The notes under the pieces were generated by a model that was not told the DNA's origin, did no database searches, and worked only from the letters and a program-made list of their open reading frames with translations. Shown piece after piece: positions 1 through 7,303 of a stretch of DNA of 58,911 nucleotides (its first letter is position 1; each line of letters starts with the position of its first letter). The DNA is from Burkholderiales bacterium RIFCSPLOWO2_12_FULL_61_40 (lineage in GTDB: Bacteria > Pseudomonadota > Gammaproteobacteria > Burkholderiales > Burkholderiaceae_C), in contig MESI01000078.1 of NCBI GenBank assembly GCA_001770935.1, forward strand, positions 1 to 58,911. Direction: 5' to 3'. The position numbers were made by a program, and so were the translations under genes.

Positions 1-177
1 CCTCGCGGTGTACAGCGCATGACTCGGGGCCAGAGTGATTCCGCTATTTCTTCCCTGTATTGAACTTCCATCAACTACGATCTACCGGCTTACGCTGGCA
101 CACTAGCTGCCTGCGCAGCATCTATAAGGGCTATGTGCCAAAATGGCATGTCATTCAACCCCTTCAGGAATCCACCC

Positions 178-405
178 ATGTCCCGCCAAAGTGTTTGGGC
201 GACCAAGGTTGCCGCGCTGATCCAGAGCGGCAACAGCCAGGCAGCGCTGGCCCAAATCAAAGTGGCCCCGACCATCAAAGATGTACAGCAGCTGCGCGCC
301 CTGCTCACCGCAGCCAAGGTGCTCACGCGTCATCCCAACATCGATACCGCAACCAACGACCAGATCGCAGCGCTCGCGGGCTCCCGTTTGCACCGCGCAC
401 CCTGA
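178..405 (+). CDS. Small conserved-looking hypothetical protein (75 aa)
   Basis: I do not recognise this gene. The ATG at 178 is chosen over the upstream ATG at 133 because an AGGA lies about nine bases before it and the residues before it look non-coding. The product is a small soluble protein with an Ala/Leu-rich helical middle (AALIQSGNSQAALAQIKVAP), no signal peptide and no membrane segment. The helical pattern suggests a small all-alpha protein, but that is a guess. It is followed six bases later by the adenylation-domain fragment on the same strand, so it may once have been the first gene of that unit. Confidence 0.5.
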   Translation: MSRQSVWATKVAALIQSGNSQAALAQIKVAPTIKDVQQLRALLTAAKVLTRHPNIDTATNDQIAALAGSRLHRAP

Positions 406-411
406 GAGCGC

Positions 412-687
412 ATGACACCGCCATCCAAAATATTGCCGGGACCCCACCGGCCTGAATTGATTCGCCAGGAAGTTCTGGCCGATATTCTTGAAGCGACAGG
501 CGAACGTTGTCCACACCAGACTGCCTTGTTTTTAGGCGGGCAACGCTTGAGCTACCACGCCCTGAATGCCCAAGCCGATCAGGTGGCGCCCGGCTTGAGC
601 CGTGGCATCGACTTGCTGGCGGTGCAGGTCGGCTTTGCAAAAAACAGTGCCGACACATGGGACCATAGCCACCACATACTGAGTTGA
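412..687 (+). pseudogene. Truncated AMP-binding / NRPS adenylation-domain fragment
   Basis: The reading frame starts like the N-terminus of an adenylation domain: RPELIRQEVLADILEAT, then QTALFLGGQRLSYHALNAQA, the usual opening in which 'LSYxxLNxxAxxxA' is conserved. The next recognisable piece, GIDLLAVQVGFAK, matches the 'GPDLLVAQIAIAKTGAA' region of the family. About 15 residues normally lie between the two pieces and are missing. The frame then ends after about 91 residues instead of several hundred, so no ATP-binding core, phosphopantetheine domain or later motif remains. I read it as the decayed 5' end of a Pls/PosA-like or NRPS gene. It could also be a chance-preserved piece of an acyl-CoA synthetase. 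Confidence 0.6.
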
Positions 688-768
688 GCACACCTCATCG
701 ACACCAATTGACACATGCGGATTGCCTTTGCAAGCAATATTCCTTGAATTTGGACCGAATCTTTGCAG

Positions 769-1602
769 TCAATCCCAAACCCCAAAGGTCGCCCGGCATT
801 TCACTCCAGAAGGAACATCAAGTTGCTTGTTCGGCATTTCCAGAAACACGGCAAAGGTGCCACTCGCTGCATCGACGAGTTTGTCGGTGGTTTTGACTAC
901 TGCTTTGTATTTCCCTCCAATCGGCAATTCAGGCACAACATCCACTGTCATGCCAGGCTTGGGGCGACCAAAAGCAGACATAGGCAAAATCACACGGACT
1001 CTCAGTGGATCAAGTTGCGCCAGTTTAAGAATGGCTTTCTTTACGCCACTCGGTTCAACAATTTCACCGGGGTAAAGCAGCTGATCGACCACAATGCCAT
1101 CAAATGGACTTCGAATCATCCGCAAATTCAACAAGCTGACTTGTTGCTGGTACTCAAAGCTAGCCTGCTGGCGTGACTCCTGGGCGACCAGCAATTCCGA
1201 GCGGGCAAGCTGCAATTCAGCTTCAGCATCATCACTCTCTTGCATAGACCCAAGGTGCTCGGTCGCCATTTCCTTGCGTCGAACAAACTTGCGCTGGGCA
1301 AACTCAATTTTATTTTTCGCGGCCTCCGTCGGTCCCAGTGCGCCTGACTTGAATTTTGCCAAATCTGCAGCGGCGGTTTCCGCCTTGCTTTCTAGGGACG
1401 CGACGATCTGCCCTTTTGAAACCCGCTCCCCCCGTTTAACATTTACTTTCTCAAGCAGCCCGCCTGTAGGACTACCCACTTCCACCGCTTGCGCAGGTTC
1501 AATTAAGCAGTCGAAATTTGCTGCATGGATATTTGCGGTCGTCAGCAGCCCACATAGAACGGCATAAAATCTGGCACTCTTGCTAGGCTCAATCTTCAGC
1601 AT
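769..1602 (-). CDS. Periplasmic adaptor protein, HlyD/RND membrane-fusion family
   Basis: This 277-residue protein is a periplasmic adaptor that would bridge an inner-membrane component to an outer-membrane TolC-type channel. It has a signal peptide (residues 1-28, ending IHA/ANF), a lipoyl/biotinyl-like half-motif (VEVGSPTGGLLEKVNVKRGE), a charged coiled-coil hairpin at about 75-165, and a closing half with 'IRSPFDGIVVDQLLYPGEIV', the typical second lipoyl strand. Beta-barrel sequence follows. The ATG at 1602 has AGGTG eight bases upstream. It is divergent from the TolC gene across a 123 bp gap, so the two are probably co-regulated. Unlike the two HlyD fusions of the neighbouring operon, it has no membrane anchor beyond the signal peptide. 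An ordinary RND efflux adaptor is the alternative, but no RND pump gene is in the window. Confidence 0.85.
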   Translation of the reverse strand: MLKIEPSKSARFYAVLCGLLTTANIHAANFDCLIEPAQAVEVGSPTGGLLEKVNVKRGERVSKGQIVASLESKAETAAADLAKFKSGALGPTEAAKNKIEFAQRKFVRRKEMATEHLGSMQESDDAEAELQLARSELLVAQESRQQASFEYQQQVSLLNLRMIRSPFDGIVVDQLLYPGEIVEPSGVKKAILKLAQLDPLRVRVILPMSAFGRPKPGMTVDVVPELPIGGKYKAVVKTTDKLVDAASGTFAVFLEMPNKQLDVPSGVKCRATFGVWD

Positions 1603-1725
1603 TCATCACCTGTTTGATAGTTGTCATTGAAATCTGGCGGATATAACCGCAACGCATAATAAGCAAAAAACAATCGAAACATGGATTTGTTTCGCCTTAA
1701 AAACCTGTGACCCAGTTAGCATGAA
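1603..1725. promoter_or_regulatory. Divergent promoter region between adaptor and TolC-type genes
   Basis: This 123 bp gap is clearly AT-richer than its flanks and must hold the promoters of both divergent genes. On the plus strand TTGTCA (1621-1626) and TATAAC (1642-1647) resemble sigma-70 boxes, but the spacer is only 15 bases; a CATAAT lies at 1655-1660. No strong minus-strand pair stands out and no clear inverted repeat is visible. Exact promoter positions are therefore uncertain. Confidence 0.3.
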
Positions 1726-3297
1726 ATGACAGCGTTTGTCTTTGGCCGAGGTTGGGCTGCCCGGCCATCCCGTAAGGCCGCACTGAGCGCAGCATTGCTA
1801 TTTGCCGTGATAGCTTCGCCAAGCGCTCAGGCGCAGTCGTTCTTAACGATTTGGCAAACCACCCGTGCCAATGAACCAACTCTGCAAGCGTCCAGATTTA
1901 ATCTGGTTGCAGCAGAAGAGCGCACAATTCAGGCTGCTGCAGCGTTGCTACCACAGCTCAGCGCAACCTACTCCAAAAACCAAAATCTACGCAACTACCA
2001 GCAGGTACAAGAACCCAGCACTGTCACTCAAGAGCATTTCGGTACAACGACTAGCGCGGTGAATCTGACACAACCTCTTTGGCGCAGCGCCAGTCGGCAC
2101 GCTTGGACACAAGCAGAAGACGGCCAGCGGCAGGCGCGTCATCAGCTAGCGGGAACAGAGCAGGAGCTTGCAACCCGATTTATAACCACATGGTTCGACC
2201 TCATGGCCGCACGCGATACGGTGCATTTCGCAAGCGGACAAATCAAAGCAAGCCAACTGCAACTTAATATTCATCAGCGCGGATTAGTACTCGGCATCAG
2301 CAATGAGGTGCAACGCGACGACGCAGCAAGCAAGCACGAGCAGGCTTTGGCCGAACTAGTCGGAGCAGAGTCAGATTACCAGTCAAAATTTGCTGCTGTT
2401 GAGCAGCTTGCCGGTAGCCTGCCGCACTTAACTCCCCCAACATTCATATCTGCTTTAGATCAACCACTGTTCACATCTCTTGACCCTGTTGACCTTTGGT
2501 TGTCAAGAGCGGGAAGTCAAAACCCAAGCATCTTAACGGCCGAAGAGGGGCTGGCTGCGGCTCTCGACGAGATTCGTAAACAACAGGCCCAACATGAATT
2601 AACCGTCGATTTGGTCGCCAGCGTCTCCAGGAATGATCAGGCGGAAGCAGGAAATACACCCAGCCAAAGCGGATATCGAATGCAGCAGTCTTCATTTGGC
2701 CTTCAAGTGTCCATCCCTCTGTACTCAGGCGGCGCTCAAACCGCAAAAGTCCGCGAGGCGATTGCGTTGGCAAACAAAGCTGAATTTGACCTGGACGCTG
2801 CTCGGAGAACTGCCGCACTGCAGGTGAAGCAGGCATGGGCTTCGGCACGAGTTTCTCTGGGAAAAGTGGCAGCAGGCAGGCAGGCCGTTACTGCGGCCAA
2901 TACGGCGGTAAGAGCGGCACTGTCCGGGCAAACAACCGGACTAAAAACCATCTTGGAAGAACTGCAAGCCAAACAACAACTTGCAGCCGCACGAAGAGAT
3001 CTGCTACGCGCTCTCTATGACAATATCGTTTCGTTTGCAAAACTCCGTGCAGCGACCGGAGAAGTCACCGATTCATTCATTGAACAGGTGCAGTTCGCAC
3101 TATTAGACGGCAGCACACCGGATGCGGATGCCATTTCCAAAATTGAAATGGCACCTGTAAAAACCTCATTTTTTTGTAATGCCGACAAATCCAAGCGCCT
3201 GCTGCCATTTGCGATCCCGTCCGATTGTGTCAAGTCTGATATGTCTGTTTTTTCGTTCCGCATTGGCTTGGGCGTAAATGACAACCCATCTGAATAA
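1726..3297 (+). CDS. TolC-family outer-membrane efflux/secretion channel
   Basis: This 523-residue protein should form the trimeric outer-membrane exit duct. It has a signal peptide (residues 1-36, hydrophobic core ALSAALLFAVIA, cleavage after AQA). Two related halves follow, with long Ala/Gln/Glu-rich helices and short beta segments (NLTQPLWRSAS; FGLQVSIPLYSGGAQTAKVR). 'VSIPLYSGG' and 'LQVKQAW' are typical of the second half. The last 50 or so residues look unlike the family and contain cysteines; this tail overlaps the 3' end of the convergent SecA-like gene by 132 bp. There is no good ribosome-binding site before the ATG. Context makes it the outer-membrane part of the export system encoded alongside. 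Confidence 0.87.
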   Translation: MTAFVFGRGWAARPSRKAALSAALLFAVIASPSAQAQSFLTIWQTTRANEPTLQASRFNLVAAEERTIQAAAALLPQLSATYSKNQNLRNYQQVQEPSTVTQEHFGTTTSAVNLTQPLWRSASRHAWTQAEDGQRQARHQLAGTEQELATRFITTWFDLMAARDTVHFASGQIKASQLQLNIHQRGLVLGISNEVQRDDAASKHEQALAELVGAESDYQSKFAAVEQLAGSLPHLTPPTFISALDQPLFTSLDPVDLWLSRAGSQNPSILTAEEGLAAALDEIRKQQAQHELTVDLVASVSRNDQAEAGNTPSQSGYRMQQSSFGLQVSIPLYSGGAQTAKVREAIALANKAEFDLDAARRTAALQVKQAWASARVSLGKVAAGRQAVTAANTAVRAALSGQTTGLKTILEELQAKQQLAAARRDLLRALYDNIVSFAKLRAATGEVTDSFIEQVQFALLDGSTPDADAISKIEMAPVKTSFFCNADKSKRLLPFAIPSDCVKSDMSVFSFRIGLGVNDNPSE

Positions 3298-5154
3298 CGA
3301 CACGCTACGACGACTGCTTCCAACGCACCACGGCGCAATCAAAGCGCTTAAAGACGGGATATACCTGACGAACAACTCATCCTGTAAACACACAATCGCC
3401 TCAGTGGTTCCGGGATCTCCTTGTCGCGCAGAGCGCCCGAATAGCTGCCGGTCGATGCGGGCACTTTCGTGAAACTCGGTCAAAATCACATGCAGACCGC
3501 CCTTCGCCTCGACCTCCGGTGACAGTTTGATATCTGTGCCTCTCCCTGCCATATTAGTAGCCACCGTGATACGACCAGGTTGCCCAGCATGCTCAATTGC
3601 GTCTGCCTCGGTTTTATCTTGACGCGCATTCAACACTGTATGGGCAACACCCAGCTCTTCCAGCAAGCGACCCAGCGTTTCTGAGGCCTCCACTGAACGG
3701 GTACCAACCAGCACAGACCGGCCCCCAGCGGCCACCTCAGCGGCTCGGTTGGCCACTGCTTGCCAGCGCTCTTCTGATGTATGAAACACCCGGTCGGCAA
3801 GGCGTATGCGCTTGCTGGGTTTATGCGTCGGAATCCGAACTGCCGACAAGTCGTAGACACGCTTGATTTCGAGTTCCACCTCTTTAGCGGTACCGGTCAT
3901 GCCAGCAAGTAATAGGTAGCGCCCAAAAAACCGTTGGTACGTGATTTGCTGCAAGGTCTTGCGCTGCCCGGTAATTTCGCAGTTTTCTTTGGCCTCAATC
4001 ATCTGGTGCAGGCCGCGCTCCCAAGTACGATCCGGCATCACACGCCCCGTGAATTCATCGACGATTTGCACCTTGTTTTCAGCAATGATGTAATGCTCGT
4101 CGCGATGGAATGAATGCAGCGCCGAAAGCGCCTTTTGCACCAACTCTTTTTGCCACAACGGTGATTTCCAGACTCCACCAAGGTCACTGGACAGAGACTG
4201 CACCTTCGCATAGCCCGCCTGCGTAAGCCAGATATCCCGGTCTTTCGTCAGCACATAGTCGGCCTCTGCAACCAAACTGCCAGCAAGCGCAATGGCCTGC
4301 TGATAAACCACTTCATCCAGATCATCCGGCAGCGTTTCAGAAATAATCAAGGGGGTTCTCGCCTCGTCAATCAACACACTATCCGCCTCATCGACAATGG
4401 CCACATGCAAGCCGCGCAATATCGTCTGGGGGGCACCATGTGGACTGTGAAGTCGACGTAATTTCTGATGCGCTTTCAAAACCCCACCGACTGAGATGCG
4501 GTCCTTGAGGTAATCAAAGGTCAGCTCCTTATTCGACACGTACACAATATGGCAACCGTATTGCTTACGGCGATCGCCTGCCGACATATCCTGCACAACC
4601 ACCCCCAGAGTGAATTCGAAAAAGGTGAACAGTGGGGCATTTTTCTCGGCATCTCGCGCCCCCAGGTAGTCATTGACGGTCACCACATGCACCGCCGCGC
4701 CAGCTGCAGCCGCAGTGCACGCTGCCAATGTCGCAGCCAAAGTCTTTCCCTCACCCGTCGCCATTTCTGCGATTTTCCCCTGCAGCAGGGCACGACCGGC
4801 CAGCAATTGGACATCGTGGTGGCGCATGCCAAGTACCCGGCGAGATCCTTCGCGCACGAAAGAAAATGCCTGCGCCAGCAGCTCATCCACAAACCCCTGC
4901 GTGCACATCTGTTGGGCAACAGCTTGCAAGCCCCCCCGAAGGGTCTGATCGTCCTCCACCAGTCGAATCGACTCTAGAGCATTCGCTCGCTTGAGAAATG
5001 CCTGAGCCCGCCCTGCCCCGCCCATTGCAAACCGGCTAGCCCACGCGCGCAAAATTTCTTCCAGCACCGAATGAGGAGGCTCGGCGCGCTCATGGTAAAC
5101 GCCATCACCCACCTCAATCCCCCGACCAACCACCAATGCGCGAACGTCAGACAC
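3166..5154 (-). CDS. SecA-like translocation ATPase, short form
   Basis: A DEAD-type SecA motor of 662 residues, against about 900 for housekeeping SecA. Visible motifs are Walker A GEGKT (134-138), DEAD (255-258) followed by IDEARTPLIIS, AGMTGTAKEVE (417-427), MAGRGTDIKL (535-544) and LFGRSARQGDPG (571-582). The usual Sec motor is therefore intact. The protein stops soon after, with a basic helical tail, and lacks the long helical scaffold extension and the C-terminal cysteine cluster that binds zinc and SecB in canonical SecA. The start is a GTG that overlaps the end of the M50-HlyD gene by 8 bp, so translation is probably coupled. It is last in a three-gene operon of secretion parts, which suggests a dedicated export motor rather than the general SecA. 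Its 3' end overlaps the convergent TolC gene. Confidence 0.9.
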   Translation of the reverse strand: MSDVRALVVGRGIEVGDGVYHERAEPPHSVLEEILRAWASRFAMGGAGRAQAFLKRANALESIRLVEDDQTLRGGLQAVAQQMCTQGFVDELLAQAFSFVREGSRRVLGMRHHDVQLLAGRALLQGKIAEMATGEGKTLAATLAACTAAAAGAAVHVVTVNDYLGARDAEKNAPLFTFFEFTLGVVVQDMSAGDRRKQYGCHIVYVSNKELTFDYLKDRISVGGVLKAHQKLRRLHSPHGAPQTILRGLHVAIVDEADSVLIDEARTPLIISETLPDDLDEVVYQQAIALAGSLVAEADYVLTKDRDIWLTQAGYAKVQSLSSDLGGVWKSPLWQKELVQKALSALHSFHRDEHYIIAENKVQIVDEFTGRVMPDRTWERGLHQMIEAKENCEITGQRKTLQQITYQRFFGRYLLLAGMTGTAKEVELEIKRVYDLSAVRIPTHKPSKRIRLADRVFHTSEERWQAVANRAAEVAAGGRSVLVGTRSVEASETLGRLLEELGVAHTVLNARQDKTEADAIEHAGQPGRITVATNMAGRGTDIKLSPEVEAKGGLHVILTEFHESARIDRQLFGRSARQGDPGTTEAIVCLQDELFVRYIPSLSALIAPWCVGSSRRSVSLFRWVVIYAQANAERKNRHIRLDTIGRDRKWQQALGFVGITKK

Positions 5155-7294
5155 TGAAACGACTCAAAAATAGTTGACGCAAGCGACGCAAGCCCTGCAG
5201 TGCAGGTGCCTCAAAACCGTGGTCAAAGCGCACATGCACTCGCTCGCCAAATGCAGACGGCAGTGCATCGGGGGGTAAATACAAATCTACCAAAAAAACC
5301 CGTCCAATGGTCTTCAAGCCATTGGGATCGTTGGGTGATGTCGGAATCATGCCCCCGCCAGACAAGCCGAGTGCAGCGGTAGGCAGCTCGTCCACACCAC
5401 CTGACACTTCACGCGCATGAACGACCTTATGCGCTTGCTCCGTCAACTCAGCCAACCGCAAATCTGCCGACCTGAACTTGGTACGAACAAGATCAATATC
5501 ATCTTGCGGCACCACCACACGGGCCATCAGCTGATTGACCTCCAGCACGTAGCCCATCAAATCACCCTTCTTAAAATACTGCCCGGGCATATCTTGTGCT
5601 CTGGCGGCCACCAAAACTCCGTCTGCCTCGGCATATCCCACCATTTTGGCCAACCGTTCTTCCACACGTTGCAACACTTTGCGCTCTTGCTCCAACTGCG
5701 GTAAAGACACGGCGGCTTTCACCGGATTGGAGAACTGGTCAGCCCGGTACTTGGCCTGCGCTTCGCCCACCTTCGCACGACTCACTTCCAGCTCAGTTAA
5801 CAGCAATGGGTCTTCCAATAAGTAAAGGGGAGTTCCACGCTTGACTTGGCTACCTGGCTGCACCAACCAGCGTTGAAAGAACCCATTGCCACCGGCATGC
5901 AAAATAGACTGCTCTGGCAACCAAATCACCCCTTCTGCACGCGTACGCAAAGGCAGTGGGCAGGCAAACGCAATCAACAACACAGCAGACACCAGGCTCA
6001 AGCTTATTCTCATCGCCTGTGCTCGACGGCGCTGCAGAGACGGGCTGCTCACCACATGCTTGTAGGCCTTCCAAAGTGGCATACAAATGAGCGTGAACAC
6101 GCCCCATAGCGCCAACACCGTACCAAAAATAAAAAACTCACTCCCAATAAACAAGGAGATGGATATCGTCACAAAAATCCGATAGCACCATGCCAATGGC
6201 GTGTAGAACAACAACCAACGCTTTTCGCTCCAGGACTCGGCCGACGGCTCCATATCCTGTACACCAAAGACACGCCGATCCCAAAGATCCGTCAAATACT
6301 TAGGCCCCCGCTGCGCAAGGTTTGGCATCTCTATCAAGTCGGTCAATATGAAATATGCGTCGTAGCGCAGCAACGGATTACCGTTCACAACCAGCGTGGA
6401 CACCCCGGCAATCAACATCACGTTGAACGCAACTGCCCTTACTACCCCGGGCTCGGACAGCAACCAGACATACATCGCCAGCGCTGCAATCGCCAACTCG
6501 ACCAACATCCCTGCCGCAGCCACCACAGCGCGCTGATGCTTTGACGCAAAAGAAGACGAAGACGAAGCATCCACATAAGGTACGGGGGCGAATACCAGAA
6601 ACATAAGCCCCATTTCATGCACCGTGCCGCCCCATTTCTTGGTGGCAAAAGCATGGCCAAGTTCATGCAAAATTTTGACGATAGGGAACACGACCGCCAT
6701 CACCAGCAAATTACTGGACGACAACACGCGGTCCGACAGGTTGAGGGTCAACTCTGTCCAATGCTGCGCCGCCAACCCAAGCGCAGGAAGCACCAAGGCC
6801 AACCAAACCAATAGTCCCCGCACACCAAAGCACCACTCCAAGCGCGGCATCCAATGGTTAAGAAAACCATCTGGATCAAGCAGCGGCAACTTCAAACTCA
6901 TGGGGTTCAGCAGCAACTGCTTTATCGATTGAACCCGCTTCTTCTTAAAGCGTTCAAACAGCGCCGCAGAATCTGGCGTGGCATCTGCTTGCAACAAATC
7001 CGCTGCATGCAGTTGCACAAGCAAGTCCACCACCTCGTTTTGAGTGCACAAGTCACTGGTGGATGATTCGTTGGCCCGCTCCCAGAGTGACTGAACGGTT
7101 TGTGTGCCATCCATACCAGCCACCAAAGCATATGCACCTGGGGACAAGCGGTGGTAACGCCCACCGGACTGGTCTTGCACCACATACCAAACCTTGCCAC
7201 GGTATAAGTGGCGATTGATCCGGGCTTGCGGAATCAATCTGGGCCTCAACTCCGCCACGCTGTGCCAGGACTGGCTAAAAATAATGCGCGCCAT
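5147..7294 (-). CDS. Peptidase M50 / HlyD fusion, inner-membrane secretion component
   Basis: About 715 residues from the ATG at 7294; a TTG three bases upstream is in frame but less likely. The N-terminal 110 residues resemble the PqqD-like domain that precedes such proteins (YHRLSPGAYALVAGMDG). A polytopic membrane part carries a zinc-protease signature, HELGH at 211-215, and the partner motif NGNPLLRYDAYF at 305-316, as in the site-2 protease family M50. Further membrane segments follow to about residue 446. The rest is a HlyD-type adaptor: a lipoyl strand near 460-490, a short helical hairpin, a second lipoyl strand and a beta domain. It lies 9 bp after the GAF-HlyD gene and overlaps the SecA-like gene. 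Protease and adaptor in one chain suggests that it processes the substrate or a regulator at the membrane (inference). Confidence 0.88.
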   Translation of the reverse strand: MARIIFSQSWHSVAELRPRLIPQARINRHLYRGKVWYVVQDQSGGRYHRLSPGAYALVAGMDGTQTVQSLWERANESSTSDLCTQNEVVDLLVQLHAADLLQADATPDSAALFERFKKKRVQSIKQLLLNPMSLKLPLLDPDGFLNHWMPRLEWCFGVRGLLVWLALVLPALGLAAQHWTELTLNLSDRVLSSSNLLVMAVVFPIVKILHELGHAFATKKWGGTVHEMGLMFLVFAPVPYVDASSSSSFASKHQRAVVAAAGMLVELAIAALAMYVWLLSEPGVVRAVAFNVMLIAGVSTLVVNGNPLLRYDAYFILTDLIEMPNLAQRGPKYLTDLWDRRVFGVQDMEPSAESWSEKRWLLFYTPLAWCYRIFVTISISLFIGSEFFIFGTVLALWGVFTLICMPLWKAYKHVVSSPSLQRRRAQAMRISLSLVSAVLLIAFACPLPLRTRAEGVIWLPEQSILHAGGNGFFQRWLVQPGSQVKRGTPLYLLEDPLLLTELEVSRAKVGEAQAKYRADQFSNPVKAAVSLPQLEQERKVLQRVEERLAKMVGYAEADGVLVAARAQDMPGQYFKKGDLMGYVLEVNQLMARVVVPQDDIDLVRTKFRSADLRLAELTEQAHKVVHAREVSGGVDELPTAALGLSGGGMIPTSPNDPNGLKTIGRVFLVDLYLPPDALPSAFGERVHVRFDHGFEAPALQGLRRLRQLFLSRFSV

Positions 7295-7303
7295 CAACTT
7301 TGC

